Made by a program: the position numbers and the translations under genes. From assembly GCA_020630975.1 (NCBI GenBank), contig JAHDID010000003.1, forward strand, positions 138,474 to 202,473: DNA of 64,000 bases, in the 5' to 3' direction. The DNA comes from Verrucomicrobiota bacterium. GTDB lineage: Bacteria > Verrucomicrobiota > Verrucomicrobiia > Verrucomicrobiales > DEV007. Below, piece by piece: positions 1 through 9,166 of the stretch (the first letter of the stretch is position 1; each line of letters begins with the position of its first letter). The notes beneath the pieces were generated by a model, which was not told where the DNA came from, ran no database searches, and worked only from the letters and a program-made list of their open reading frames with translations.

Positions 1-1
1 C

Positions 2-232
2 AATGAGTGGGTCAGCTGGGGTGCTGGCACACGAGCCGCTCAGTATCTGGTGCTAGGCGGCAAGACCCGCGCACTGCTAGAAGGCCGCGCCCATGTCACC
101 CGCGACGATATCGATGCCATGGCTCTACCTGTGCTCCGCCACCGCGTGCTGGTGAACTACCGCGCCGAGGCCGAGGGCATCACAGTGGAGAACGTCGTCG
201 AGAAGCTCACCGATCTAGCCAAGAAAGCGTGA
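2..232 (+). CDS. MoxR-type AAA+ ATPase, C-terminal end (partial)
   Basis: The reading frame is open from the window edge to the stop and encodes about 76 residues. The segment [20 protein letters not shown] followed by [19 protein letters not shown] is the typical C-terminal lid of MoxR-family AAA+ ATPases. These act as chaperone-like ATPases, often next to DUF58 and von Willebrand factor A genes. The Walker motifs lie outside the window, so activity cannot be judged. An internal ATG at 50 opens the same frame but is not a true start, because the conserved lid begins before it. The gene ends just before an inverted repeat that bounds the next gene. Confidence 0.85.
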   Translation, partial: NEWVSWGAGTRAAQYLVLGGKTRALLEGRAHVTRDDIDAMALPVLRHRVLVNYRAEAEGITVENVVEKLTDLAKKA

Positions 233-240
233 TCAAATAT

Positions 241-268
241 CGCACGCAGAGCCGCGGAGACGCAGAGG
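241..268 (+). repeat. Left inverted repeat of the GxxExxY cassette
   Basis: This 28-bp sequence (core GCAGAGCCGCGGAGACGCAG) matches the reverse complement of 665-692 at 24 of 28 positions. It lies 8 bp after the moxR stop and 8 bp before the ATG at 276. The pair exactly brackets the GxxExxY gene. Confidence 0.85.
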
Positions 269-275
269 CTTGCCG

Positions 276-659
276 ATGGAGGTAAATGAGATAACTGGGA
301 TTGTGGTTGATCGCTGTATTGCGATTCACAAGGAGTTGGGTCCTGGATTATTGGAGTCGGTTTATCAGCGCATCTTGGCATACGAGCTTCGTAAAGCTGG
401 ATTATCAGTGGAAACAGAGGTGCCAATTTCGGTAGAATGGGATGGGCGAGTTATTGATGAAAGCTTTCGAGCCGATATCATCTTCGCAGGCAAAGTTCTA
501 CTAGAACTCAAATCTGTTGAAGACACTCTCCCGGTTCATCAGAAGCAAACGCTGACCTATCTAAAGCTGTCCAAAATACAAATCGGCCTGCTCATCAATT
601 TTGGCGAACCCCTCCTCAAACACGGCATCCACAGAATCGCCAATGACTTCCATCCGTAA
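276..659 (+). CDS. GxxExxY family protein
   Basis: The 127-residue product carries the family signature GPGLLESVY near the N-terminus (G-x-G-x-x-E-x-x-Y). It continues with a conserved core: ELRKAGL, RADIIFAGKVLLELKSVE and QKQTLTYLKLSKIQIGLLINFG. The D...ELK spacing resembles a PD-(D/E)xK nuclease fold, but function in this family is not established. ATG 276 was chosen because it is the first ATG after the left repeat; TTG 270 is in frame but unlikely. The gene is more AT-rich than its neighbours and is enclosed by 28-bp inverted repeats, which suggests it moved as a small unit. No transposase is present. Confidence 0.88.
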   Translation: MEVNEITGIVVDRCIAIHKELGPGLLESVYQRILAYELRKAGLSVETEVPISVEWDGRVIDESFRADIIFAGKVLLELKSVEDTLPVHQKQTLTYLKLSKIQIGLLINFGEPLLKHGIHRIANDFHP

Positions 660-664
660 AAAAA

Positions 665-692
665 TCTCTGCGCCTCAGCGGCTCTGCGTGAG
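665..692 (-). repeat. Right inverted repeat of the GxxExxY cassette
   Basis: This is the inverted partner of 241-268 (24 of 28 positions match). It sits 5 bp after the GxxExxY stop and 16 bp before the sulfatase start at 709, so it forms most of that gene's leader. Confidence 0.85.
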
Positions 693-708
693 ACTTTCTT
701 CTCTGCCT

Positions 709-2217
709 ATGAGAATTGCCCAACTGCTGTCCCTATTCACTTTGCTGCAATTAGCATCAGCCGCCGATGAAAAGCTGAACGTGCTTTTTGTCATCTCGGA
801 TGATCTCAACTACATGCTGAGCCACTCGGGGCATGCGGAGTGTCAGACACCGTATCTCGATGCGTTTGCTCAGCAGGCGGTTTCGTTTTCGCGGGCTTAT
901 TGCCAGTATCCGATCTGCGGACCATCACGGGCGTCGATCATGTCGGGGCAGTATCCTTTCGCTAATGGGGTGGTAAAAAATGGTAGCTACTTGCCAGAAA
1001 GCTGCGTGACGCTGCCAAAGCACTTTGCCGATCATGGCTACTGGACGGCACGTGTCAGCAAGATCTACCACATGGGCATCCCCGGCGATATCGTGCAGGG
1101 CACAGCGGGGACAGATCACGCTCCATCCTGGCACGCGGCTCACAATATAGCCGCTCTCGAGACGATGACGCCTGGGCGCATCCGCGATTACGATAAGCCA
1201 GCCACTCCAGCCGTCTATCCAGTCGAGCGCTCCCGCTGGTCGGCAGCGCAGCGAGGTGAGATAACCAACTACACGGCACCTGCTAGTGCTCGCGGTCAGT
1301 GGTCCGTAGTCGAGGTGGCCGATGCCGATACCGGCCTGCTGGTCGATACCATCGCCGCCGATCAGGCCATCGATATTTTGAGACAGCGTAGTAGCGGCTC
1401 GGCTGATCCGGAGCAGCGGCAGCCTTTCTTCCTAGCAGTTGGTTTTGTCCGGCCACACTTCCCCTTCATCGCCACAGAGAGCACCATCGCCCCCTATGAT
1501 GTCGAGCAGATCGCTTATCCCGCGATGCCAGACGATGATTATGATGATATCCCTAAAGCCGCGATCAACTCCAGGCGCGAAGACCTGAGCGAGGAGGCTG
1601 TCCGCCAGCTGCGTCGCGGCTACTACGGAGCCGTCACTTATATGGACGAGCAGTTCGGTCGCCTGATGGCAGAGCTCGATCGGCTACAACTGCGAGAGAA
1701 AACCATCGTCGTCTTTGTCTCCGACCACGGTTACATGCTCGGCGAGCACCAGATGTGGAAAAAACACAAATTCTGGGAGGAGGCGATCCACGTACCGTTG
1801 CTCATCGATGCGCCAGGTGCCACCGATGCGACAGCAGGCGAGGTCTGCGATAGCTACGTCGAGCTAGTCGATCTCTACCCGACTTTAGCCGAGCTCGCTG
1901 GCCTACCCGAGAGTCCGAGTACTCAGGGTCTGAGTCTAGCCGGCCTGCTGCAGGATACGACCACGAGCCACCCGAGTCGGGGCGACGCACTGATCCAGAC
2001 GACTGGAGGCAACTGCCTGCGCTCTGGCCAATGGGCCTACATGCACTTTCCGAAAAACAAAAAGAAGAAAAGCCCCGCAGCGGCCATGCTCTTCGACATG
2101 GAGGCCGACCCTCAGCAATTTCACAACCTGGCGGAGAATCCCGAGCATGCTCAGACTGTCGAGCGCCTACACCAGCGACTGATGGAGCGAGTCACCGAGG
2201 CTAAAGCCACACAATAG
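709..2217 (+). CDS. Secreted sulfatase, iduronate-2-sulfatase-like
   Basis: The 502-residue product has a signal peptide (about residues 1-18, ending LASA-AD). The sulfatase metal-site motif VLFVISDDLNY follows, with Asp31-Asp32. Cys70 in CGPSRASIMSG is the residue normally converted to formylglycine. FVRPHFPF and FVSDHGYMLGEH, then HVPLLI, complete the alkaline-phosphatase-superfamily core. The order resembles iduronate-2-sulfatases, which remove sulfate from glycosaminoglycan-like sugars. ATG 709 was preferred because upstream in-frame codons lie inside the repeat at 665-692. The maturation enzyme needed for formylglycine is not in the window. The exact substrate is inferred only from overall resemblance. 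Confidence 0.9.
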   Translation: MRIAQLLSLFTLLQLASAADEKLNVLFVISDDLNYMLSHSGHAECQTPYLDAFAQQAVSFSRAYCQYPICGPSRASIMSGQYPFANGVVKNGSYLPESCVTLPKHFADHGYWTARVSKIYHMGIPGDIVQGTAGTDHAPSWHAAHNIAALETMTPGRIRDYDKPATPAVYPVERSRWSAAQRGEITNYTAPASARGQWSVVEVADADTGLLVDTIAADQAIDILRQRSSGSADPEQRQPFFLAVGFVRPHFPFIATESTIAPYDVEQIAYPAMPDDDYDDIPKAAINSRREDLSEEAVRQLRRGYYGAVTYMDEQFGRLMAELDRLQLREKTIVVFVSDHGYMLGEHQMWKKHKFWEEAIHVPLLIDAPGATDATAGEVCDSYVELVDLYPTLAELAGLPESPSTQGLSLAGLLQDTTTSHPSRGDALIQTTGGNCLRSGQWAYMHFPKNKKKKSPAAAMLFDMEADPQQFHNLAENPEHAQTVERLHQRLMERVTEAKATQ

Positions 2218-2288
2218 ACTCTATCATTCAAACTTTGCCGCAATGTCGGATGTGGATGAACGTCTAATCACCCTGTAACGTATTTTTC

Positions 2289-2876
2289 ATGATGAGACAG
2301 ACAATCCCTTTGGCTTTTGCCGCTTTGCTCGTAGGTGTGCTGCTTTTCGGCACGATCGCGAAATCTCAAACCAATCAAGGAGCCCCGATCGAGGTGATGG
2401 AGAAGGAGCCTGAGCAGCCTCAAGGCGAGGTCAAAAAATCCGACGAAGAGTGGAAGAAAATGCTGAACGCGGAGCAATACCGCATCCTCCGCAAAGCTGG
2501 CACTGAGCGCGCCAATGGCGAGGTCTACAAGCAATTCAAAAAGCAGGGCGCTGGCACCTACTACTGCGCAGGCTGCGATGCGGAGCTGTTTTCTAGCAAA
2601 GAGAAATTCGACTCACGCTGTGGGTGGCCCTCCTTCTACGATCCATCAAAGGCTAAGAACGTGAAGCTGGATGTCGACTACCATCTCGGCTACGCTCGCA
2701 CCGAGGTGCGCTGCAATGTCTGCGATGGCCACCTCGGCCATGTCTTCACGGGTGAGGGCTTTGATACGCCGACTGACAAGCGCTACTGCATCAATGGCAC
2801 GGTGCTCAAGTTTGTGCCAGATGCGGAAGCCAAGGACGATAAGAAAGAAGCAGCGGAAAAGAAAAAGGCCGAGTAA
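2289..2876 (+). CDS. msrB: Exported peptide-methionine (R)-S-oxide reductase
   Basis: The 195-residue protein has an N-terminal hydrophobic export segment (residues 7-21) and then a complete MsrB domain. Visible sites are the zinc pairs Cys93/Cys96 (CAGC) and Cys142/Cys145 (CNVC), CGWPSF with Cys111, HLGHVF, and RYCIN with catalytic Cys167. The enzyme reduces methionine-R-sulfoxide in proteins; the signal sequence places it outside the cytoplasm. The C-terminus is a Lys/Glu-rich tail. It sits between two exported sulfatases, so repair of oxidised exported proteins is a reasonable inference. Whether the N-terminus is cleaved or anchors the protein is unclear. Confidence 0.93.
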   Translation: MMRQTIPLAFAALLVGVLLFGTIAKSQTNQGAPIEVMEKEPEQPQGEVKKSDEEWKKMLNAEQYRILRKAGTERANGEVYKQFKKQGAGTYYCAGCDAELFSSKEKFDSRCGWPSFYDPSKAKNVKLDVDYHLGYARTEVRCNVCDGHLGHVFTGEGFDTPTDKRYCINGTVLKFVPDAEAKDDKKEAAEKKKAE

Positions 2877-3047
2877 GGTCGGAACATGCGTACCTTCGGG
2901 AAATGTGTTTTAGCCAGTCTGGCGATCACTGTTTGCTTTGCGTAATTTGGTTGGGCGCTTTCTTTACGATCGCTTTCATCCCCTTACCCACGACTGAGTC
3001 GATCCAAAAAAGGATACGGAAATACAGGATAGCGAAGACCCTTGCCG

Positions 3048-3085
3048 GTAGTAATCACGACGATTACTACTAGAGCATGCGCTCT
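3048..3085 (+). promoter_or_regulatory. Hairpins in the leader and over the start codon of the second sulfatase
   Basis: GTAGTAATC (3048-3056) and GATTACTAC (3062-3070) form a perfect 9-bp stem with a 5-nt loop. AGAGC (3072-3076) and GCTCT (3081-3085) then form a second stem whose loop is ATGC, so the start codon at 3077 lies in the loop. This could be a protein-binding palindrome or an RNA structure that controls translation. Confidence 0.5.
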
Positions 3086-4642
3086 CTGCTTTGCTTCGCC
3101 TCGGCCCTACTATTTCTTGCTTCCAACACGGTAGCCACCGATCGGCCAAATATCCTCTTCGCTATAGCCGACGACTGGTCGCAGGAGCATGCCAGTGCCT
3201 ATGGCTGCGACTGGGTGGAGACTCCTCACTTTGATCGGCTCGCTGCAGAGGGGCTGCTCTTCGACCGCGCCTACACGCCCAATGCCAAGTGCGCGCCCTC
3301 ACGTGCGATCGTGCTGACCGGGCGCAACTCCTGGCAGTTGGAGGAAGCGGGAAACCACGTGTTCTTCTTTCCTGCGAAGTTCGGCGGTTGGATGGAGCGG
3401 CTCAGCGATCATGGCTACCTGACCGGCTACACTGGCAAAGGCTGGGGACCAGGCAAAGCTAACGATGCCGAGGGCAAGCGCCGCGCCATCACTGGCAAAG
3501 CCTACCAGACCAAAAAGCTAAAGCCGCACGCCAAGGCGATGTCGACCACTGACTATGCGGCCAACTTTGGTGACTTCCTAGCCGATGCGACTGCGGATGA
3601 GCAGCCTTGGGCATTTTGGTTTGGCACCTACGAGCCGCACCGCCGCTACGAGTATGGAGCCGGTGTGCGGTTGGGCAAAAAGCTCTCAGATATCGATCGG
3701 GTCCCCACCTACTGGCCAGACACCGAGGTGGTGCGCAATGACATGCTCGACTACGCCGTAGAGGTCGAGCATTTCGACACTCACCTCGGCCGCATCATGC
3801 AGCTGCTGGAGGACGCTGGGCAGCTCGACAATACACTGATCGTCGCCACTTCCGACCATGGCATGCCCTTCCCCCGTGTGAAGGGCAATGTCTACGCACA
3901 CGGCCATCATGTGCCGCTCGCCATCCGCTGGCCGCAGGGCATCGTCGGGCAGGGGCGCCGCATCGCCGACTATGTGACCTTTGCCGATCTTGCGCCGACC
4001 TTTCTGCAAGCCGCTGGCGTCGCTGAGCCAGGGCCGATCATGCAGCCGATCACTGGCCAGAGCTTGTTCGATATCTTCACTCAGGATGGCACTGGCCAGA
4101 TTAATCCCACTCGCGACCACGTGCTGCTGGGCAAAGAGCGCCACGATCTGGGCCGACCCAATAACTGGGGCTACCCGGGCCGCGCCATCATCAAAGACGA
4201 CATGATGTACGTGCGCAACTACGAGCCGAGCCGCTGGCCTGCGGGCAATCCCGAGACCGGCTACCTGAACTGTGATGGCGGTGCCACCAAGACGCAGATC
4301 CTCGAGATGCGCCGCAGCGGCGAAAACACTCACTACTGGGAGCTCTGCTTCGGCAAGCGCGAGGCCGAAGCTCTCTACGACCTCTCTGCCGATCGCGATT
4401 GTGTGAAAAACGAGATCAAGACCGCTAAGTATCAGGAGCTAATCGGCCAGCTCCGAGACCAGATGGAAACCGAGCTCGCAGACCAGGGCGACCCACGCAT
4501 GCAGGGTCAGGGCCACATCTTCGATAGCTACCCCTACGCCGACCCCAGAAGCGACAACTACCACCAGCGCTACACCTCTGGAGAGAAAGTGCCCGCAGGC
4601 TGGGTGAACCCGACAGACTACGAAAAAGAGCCATTAGATTGA
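3077..4642 (+). CDS. Secreted sulfatase, sulfamidase (heparan N-sulfatase)-like
   Basis: The 521-residue product has a signal peptide (about residues 1-20). Then come [14 protein letters not shown] with metal ligands Asp32-Asp33 and [14 protein letters not shown] with the formylglycine-precursor Cys72. [12 protein letters not shown] and HVPLAIRWP form the second half of the active site. The short spacer after DDWS and the PRVK region resemble sulfamidase-type sulfatases acting on N-sulfated glucosamine. This specificity is inferred from resemblance, not shown. The gene follows msrB with a 200-bp gap that contains the hairpins at 3048-3085. Length fits the family and no catalytic residue appears to be missing. 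Confidence 0.9.
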   Translation: MRSLLCFASALLFLASNTVATDRPNILFAIADDWSQEHASAYGCDWVETPHFDRLAAEGLLFDRAYTPNAKCAPSRAIVLTGRNSWQLEEAGNHVFFFPAKFGGWMERLSDHGYLTGYTGKGWGPGKANDAEGKRRAITGKAYQTKKLKPHAKAMSTTDYAANFGDFLADATADEQPWAFWFGTYEPHRRYEYGAGVRLGKKLSDIDRVPTYWPDTEVVRNDMLDYAVEVEHFDTHLGRIMQLLEDAGQLDNTLIVATSDHGMPFPRVKGNVYAHGHHVPLAIRWPQGIVGQGRRIADYVTFADLAPTFLQAAGVAEPGPIMQPITGQSLFDIFTQDGTGQINPTRDHVLLGKERHDLGRPNNWGYPGRAIIKDDMMYVRNYEPSRWPAGNPETGYLNCDGGATKTQILEMRRSGENTHYWELCFGKREAEALYDLSADRDCVKNEIKTAKYQELIGQLRDQMETELADQGDPRMQGQGHIFDSYPYADPRSDNYHQRYTSGEKVPAGWVNPTDYEKEPLD

Positions 4643-4757
4643 CGGATTGAGATCTTTTTCGTAAATATAATAAATTTTAGATATTCTATTGAGACGTTCG
4701 ACGGTAAGAGGTAAATTATAGTGAGTATAGCTCACAGAAACAGCCCCCTGCCTTCTT

Positions 4758-5465
4758 ATGTCATCTCAGTCAGCACCCAAAAAGAGGAAGTACCGCTTTC
4801 CAGTCGCACCGATCACAGAAGCTATCCACTATCTGCCTGCGCTAGCTGCGCTGGAGGACGAGGGGAAATTGGATCGCAACACCATGGCCACAGCCTTGGG
4901 TTTTGAGGCATTGAATGAGCCTGCTCTTCAGGGGTTGGGGGCATTTTTCGCTTACCACATGGTCGAGCCCAAGCCGAGCGGCAAGCTAGCACTCACCGCT
5001 CTATCGAAGAAAATGCTCCAGAACGAGAGCGATCTCGAGGCGTTGCGTATTGCGGCTCTTTCGCCGCTGCTGTTTCGATTCTTTTGGAAGTCACTGCGCC
5101 AGATCTCGCTGGAAGAGCTAACCCAGCTGCTCATCTCGAAAGGCTTGAGCGAAGAGGATGCCGCCAAAGCGGTAGAGGTACACTCGACCAATGCTGAACT
5201 AGCCAAGCTGGACGAAGTGACCGAAGAACCCGCTGGCCTACCAGAGCCAAAGATCAATGCTCGCAGCGCTGCTCAGCGTGCTCGTCGCGCCGAGAAAAAA
5301 GCACAGAAAAACATGCTGAAGCTACCGCTGAAAAACGGGGCCATGATGATCCCTCGGGAAATCAGCGAGGAAGAGTACGAACTCATCCAAAAAACACTGA
5401 CACTCTGGAAAGACCAAATCGTAAAGCCAGAAAACAGTCTACCCGCAGAGGCAGCGACTCTGTAG
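4758..5465 (+). CDS. Unrecognised protein, possible DNA-binding regulator
   Basis: I do not recognise a named family for this 235-residue soluble protein. It has a basic N-terminus (PKKRKYRFP), a helical region around residues 20-130, and a very basic stretch RSAAQRARRAEKKAQKN near residue 175. The C-terminal segment LPLKNGAMMIPREISEEEYELI resembles short regions found at the end of some regulator or antitoxin-like proteins. No signal peptide or membrane segment is seen. The stop codon abuts the 3' end of the group II intron on the other strand, so the insertion may have altered the original 3' end. Confidence 0.65.
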   Translation: MSSQSAPKKRKYRFPVAPITEAIHYLPALAALEDEGKLDRNTMATALGFEALNEPALQGLGAFFAYHMVEPKPSGKLALTALSKKMLQNESDLEALRIAALSPLLFRFFWKSLRQISLEELTQLLISKGLSEEDAAKAVEVHSTNAELAKLDEVTEEPAGLPEPKINARSAAQRARRAEKKAQKNMLKLPLKNGAMMIPREISEEEYELIQKTLTLWKDQIVKPENSLPAEAATL

Positions 5466-5526
5466 TCGAGTAGACAAGGGCCTTCCAGGCTACTCTCGCA
5501 GCCCAGTTGCGCCCAAGCCCCTCTCA

Positions 5527-5560
5527 GAACCGGACAAGAGGATTTCCCTGCATACGGCTC
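5527..5560 (-). ncRNA. Group II intron domain V
   Basis: Read on the minus strand, this 34-nt segment starts GAGCCGTATG, carries a GAAA tetraloop region and ends CCGGTTC. This is the conserved catalytic hairpin with the AGC triad. It lies 14 nt after the reverse-transcriptase stop. Confidence 0.85.
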
Positions 5561-5573
5561 CTCATCTCATCTT

Positions 5574-6911
5574 TCAGAACGCCTGTCTCCATCCTTTCCC
5601 ACGACAGGGACACAGGTCTTTTCGGACTCCATGCATCGGCCAGTCCAGACGACTCTGCACTTGCCGATACCCTTCCCAAGTATAGCTATTTCGCTGACTC
5701 TTACGGTTGAGCCATTTGAACAATATGCGATCAGCATGATAGATATATTCTCCGCATCTCGGGCTGTTATCCGTGATGGCATAGTAGTTTAGATGGCCTA
5801 CGATGCGCCGCCGCGCTCCCCGTAGCATCTCGCCCTTCGTCATCCACCGACGTGATCTCTCACACCATATGGTGAATTTCCTCAAACTTGCCTGCAGCTT
5901 GCTCCGATTTGTCCGGCGTTTGACCTTGAAGTGCCCTTCCTTAGTCTTCCCACAGTAGTGGTCAAAGCCCAAAAAGGTAAACCCTTTGGGCTTCCCGCCT
6001 CGTCTCTTCGCATTGCTCCTGGCAAATCTACCAAACTCTAGCGTCTGGGTCTTTTCCTCTGCTACCTCGAGGTTGAAGCCTTCTAGCCTCTCCCGCAGTA
6101 GCTGCTCGAAGTGATAAGCATCATCTTTGTATTGAAAACAAGCTACAAAATCATCAGCAAAGCGAAAGATATGAGCCTCGCCTCGGCAATGCTTCGCCTT
6201 CACCCGCTTGTTAAACCAGAGGTCTAACACGTAGTGTAGGTATACATTGCTAAGCAACGGGCTCAATATCGATCCCTGTGGGGTGCCTTCCTCGTTTGCC
6301 TTTACTAGACCATCCTCTAGGATACCCGCTATCAAGAAACGCTCTATCAAGCGCAAGATGCGGTCGTCTCCTACTCGGTGGCGAAGAAACTTCATCAGCC
6401 AAGCATGATTCACTCGGTCGAAGAAACTGCGTATATCAGCCTCCACCACATAGCTCACCTTCCTTTTCTGAATCGTCTTACCCAGCTGGTCTAGGCAATC
6501 GTGTGGGCAGCGCCCTGGCCGATACCCGTAGCTACTATCCTCGAAGTCCTCCTCATATATCTGCTCTAAGACGTTTTTGATCGCTTTCTCCACGATCTTG
6601 CCCTCGAAGCTACCTATAGCCAGCGGACGCCCCTTTGCACTCCCCGGCTTGGGGATGTAGGTGCGCCTACTAGGCAGTGGCCGGTAGGCCATATCGCGTA
6701 GCTTCTGCGAGAGTATTCTGAGGTTTTCCTCCAGGTCTTCTGCATAGATGTCTTTATCTACACCATCTATCCCGACTGCCTTGCGGCGCTCGAGACTGTC
6801 GTAGGCGGCACGCAGATTATCGATGTCGTAGACATGGTGATACAGTGAGCTGAAGACTACCTCCGGCTCGTTGCGTGCTTTTGTTACTATCCGTGTCAGT
6901 GCTGTTGCCAT
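5574..6911 (-). CDS. ltrA: Group II intron-encoded reverse transcriptase/maturase
   Basis: The 445-residue protein has reverse-transcriptase blocks in order: RKAVGIDGVD, YIPKPGSAKGRPLAI, KNVLEQIYEEDFEDSSYGYRP, VVEADIRSFFD, EEGTPQGSILSPLLSN, RFADDFV and GFTFLGF. A maturase-like C-terminus follows. No HNH endonuclease domain is visible. The polymerase motif is FADD rather than the usual YADD; both aspartates are present, so activity is plausible. The protein would splice its host intron and prime reverse transcription at the target. ATG 6911 fits the conserved start of the family. It is probably expressed from the intron transcript. Confidence 0.93.
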   Translation of the reverse strand: MATALTRIVTKARNEPEVVFSSLYHHVYDIDNLRAAYDSLERRKAVGIDGVDKDIYAEDLEENLRILSQKLRDMAYRPLPSRRTYIPKPGSAKGRPLAIGSFEGKIVEKAIKNVLEQIYEEDFEDSSYGYRPGRCPHDCLDQLGKTIQKRKVSYVVEADIRSFFDRVNHAWLMKFLRHRVGDDRILRLIERFLIAGILEDGLVKANEEGTPQGSILSPLLSNVYLHYVLDLWFNKRVKAKHCRGEAHIFRFADDFVACFQYKDDAYHFEQLLRERLEGFNLEVAEEKTQTLEFGRFARSNAKRRGGKPKGFTFLGFDHYCGKTKEGHFKVKRRTNRSKLQASLRKFTIWCERSRRWMTKGEMLRGARRRIVGHLNYYAITDNSPRCGEYIYHADRILFKWLNRKSQRNSYTWEGYRQVQSRLDWPMHGVRKDLCPCRGKGWRQAF

Positions 6912-7652
6912 GGTTATATTTCACTCCCTGGGTAGTGTCCATGTTTCCCTGTCCACGGGTGTTGAGACGTGGGGACCTTCGCTCGGCGGGAGTTACACCG
7001 CTTCATCGCTAGACCGCTCCCCATCCCTAAGGGCGGATCATCTCGGCGGCTCCCCGGTGAGGTCGCCACTCGATACTCGGGGAGTTCATCCCCCAAGAAT
7101 CCTACCCTACGCCTGGTTGCTACATAGCCTCTGTCTACCTCGATACTGTCTGTGACCCCGCTGGACCGGAGCTGGCACTCGTCTATCGCGCACCAGCCCA
7201 TATAGGCTGCGCCAATCCGCATAGGATAGCCATCCAGATATTTCATAGACTTTCGGGGCTGTGGTTCAGATTCAAGGCATACACCCTTTACCTCTGTAGA
7301 CTCGGGACAGCAGATCCGTGCGAACACGGTTCTCCCACCCCTACTGGGCGGCTGACTAGGCCTTACCCAGAAGAGTTCAAGCTTTGCTTTACTCTCGCGG
7401 CTATGTTTCATTGCCAGGTTTATCGCAGAAGATCTAAATCTTCCGTCCGCAGCCTCTGAAACTCGGTATTATGAGAAATGCCGCTACGCGCAATAGGCTT
7501 CGATTTACTGGTTCAGTGGAAGCTGCGGGAAAAATGTGGAGGCGAGCGTCAGCGAGTGCCGTTTCGTATGGGGTATGCCTAGGTCTAATCCCCACTGAAT
7601 GGGTCCATTTCTGTCATGCCTCCTGCGCGGTGCTATTCTGTTTGGGCTAGAG

Positions 7653-8972
7653 CTAGTCCAGCACACCCTCCAGACTCGACCAGTCGCCCTGCTCGGCTGC
7701 AGGCAGCAGTCGCATATTTGGATACCAGGCGGTGTAGTCACCATCCTGAGACCAGCGCCAGTCGGCATACGGGGTCTGGATATTCCACACTGGCTTGCCC
7801 ATAGCTCCTGCGGTATGAGCGATCGCCATATCCGTAGAGACCACGAGATCCATGTGTGTCATGGCAGATCCCGCATCGGCCAGATCGGCGATCTCTTTGC
7901 CGAGGTGTTTCACCTGGTGGCGCTTTAGCATCTTGCGCTCGGGGCGAGTCAGGTCTGGCTGTATAGCTACGATTTCTGCCCCTTTAAAGATCTCACTCAT
8001 CCAGCTGAGCAGCTGCTCTAGCTCGTCACCTTTCAGGGAGCAGCAGCTCGCCTCATCGGATCGCCAGGCCACGCCTATCGTCTGGCCTTCGCCAGCAAAT
8101 CTCTCCGCTAGGTCGCTCGAGGCATCGCCAGCTAGGTAGTCGGTATCGCCAAAAGGCAGCTCACCTGGCTCGGTCCCGTAGAGGTGAGGCAGGGCGCTCA
8201 TCGATACCCAGCGATCATACTCCGCATCGCCGAGATCGGTGATGACTCGATCGATGCCATCGACCCGCGCCAGCAGCTCGGCGGTCTCTTCGCTCGCTAG
8301 CAGTAGGACGGTCTCTGGCTCCGCTGAGTCTCGCACCCAGCGAGCGTAGCGGCTGAATAATATCTGATCACTGGGGCTACCCTCTGCTCTTATCAGGATG
8401 CTCTGACCCTCGAGCGAGCCGCCAGTCCACTCGACTACCTCGGCAGGTGTCCGCTCGCTACTCTCTAGCCAGCTGCGGATACGATATTTCTCAAACCCCT
8501 CGCACCAGCGGCCATTTTGCAGCAGGGCTACCGCCAGCAGGTACTGCGCCTGTGGGTGATTGGGGATGCGCTCCAGCAGCTGGGATAGCAGGGCTTCGGC
8601 CTTTGCGATCTGGTTATTTTTCAGCAGGCAGGCGGCATACTTTAGGGATAGCTCAGCTCGCTCGGGCTGCTGCTCACTGGCCTCGCGTAGCGGCTGCAGC
8701 GCCTCGGCATGGCGCTGTGTGTCCATCAGGATCGAGCCATACTCGGCCTGTGCAGCGGCTAGTTTGGGATTCTCGTCGATCACTTCGGAGAGGATCTCCA
8801 GGGCTTCTTGGCTTTTCCCAGTTTTGGAGTAGGCCCATGCTTTTAGGTGCAGGGCCACAGGGTGATGTGGTGTGGTCTTTAGGACGGGGGCTACTTCAGC
8901 CAGGCAGGCATCCGTATCCTGTGACCGATGGGCCTCCAATGCTGGAGTCAGGTCAGGTATCGTGTTGGTCAT
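7653..8972 (-). CDS. TPR protein with C-terminal glycosyltransferase-like domain
   Basis: The 439-residue protein has about five tetratricopeptide repeats in its first 180 residues (for example AYSKTGKSQEALEILSEVID and LKNNQIAKAEALLSQLLERI). A C-terminal domain follows, with GVAWRSDE, HLGKEIADLADAGSAMTHMDLVVSTDMAIAHTAGAMGKPVWNI and WYPNMRLL. That end resembles the sugar-nucleotide domain of GT9/GT41-like proteins found downstream of TPRs in many bacteria. Transferase activity is inferred. ATG 8972 (MTNTIPDL) begins the first helix; the longer frame upstream looks non-coding. No signal peptide is seen, so it is probably cytoplasmic. The group II intron lies after its stop. Confidence 0.8.
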   Translation of the reverse strand: MTNTIPDLTPALEAHRSQDTDACLAEVAPVLKTTPHHPVALHLKAWAYSKTGKSQEALEILSEVIDENPKLAAAQAEYGSILMDTQRHAEALQPLREASEQQPERAELSLKYAACLLKNNQIAKAEALLSQLLERIPNHPQAQYLLAVALLQNGRWCEGFEKYRIRSWLESSERTPAEVVEWTGGSLEGQSILIRAEGSPSDQILFSRYARWVRDSAEPETVLLLASEETAELLARVDGIDRVITDLGDAEYDRWVSMSALPHLYGTEPGELPFGDTDYLAGDASSDLAERFAGEGQTIGVAWRSDEASCCSLKGDELEQLLSWMSEIFKGAEIVAIQPDLTRPERKMLKRHQVKHLGKEIADLADAGSAMTHMDLVVSTDMAIAHTAGAMGKPVWNIQTPYADWRWSQDGDYTAWYPNMRLLPAAEQGDWSSLEGVLD

Positions 8973-9166
8973 CTCGAAACTTTGATATTCAATAAACCCT
9001 AACCAATTACTGTCAATTCCGAGTGTTATCCGGATAGCGCGTCGATTCTTTGAGAAAAACAACCTGCCGCACCATTTGTCGGCATTTACGCCACTACCAT
9101 TCAGCGGCTCTGGGGTTTATCTGTCTGGAGTAGAGTGCCATATCCATCTTTCTTCTTTTTTCTTCC

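Larger units (their letters stand above)
5466..7493 (-). mobile_element. Group II intron with reverse transcriptase (5' end approximate)
   Basis: On the minus strand a reverse-transcriptase gene is followed by a canonical 34-nt domain V (5527-5560), a domain VI-like stem and the ending CTACTCGAC, placing the 3' end at or near 5466. The 400-600 nt before the ORF are GC-rich and structured without a plausible gene, as expected of domain I. The 5' boundary is uncertain. A TTGCGCG run at 7493 and a GTGCG at 7193 are the best matches to the 5' consensus GUGYG; the first gives a more usual leader length. The AGC triad in domain V argues against class C. Confidence 0.75.

Noticed and set aside
3686-4333. 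A 215-codon open frame opposite the second sulfatase
   Set aside because: It is entirely inside a sulfatase with all catalytic motifs; the antisense product has no recognisable motif.
7193-7193. GTGCG on the minus strand as the intron 5' end
   Set aside because: It fits the consensus but leaves only about 280 nt before the ORF, shorter than usual; kept only as an alternative to 7493.
6914-7411. A 165-codon open frame on the minus strand upstream of the reverse transcriptase
   Set aside because: It lies in the structured 5' part of the group II intron, is low in normal residue composition and matches no family; it is more likely intron RNA.
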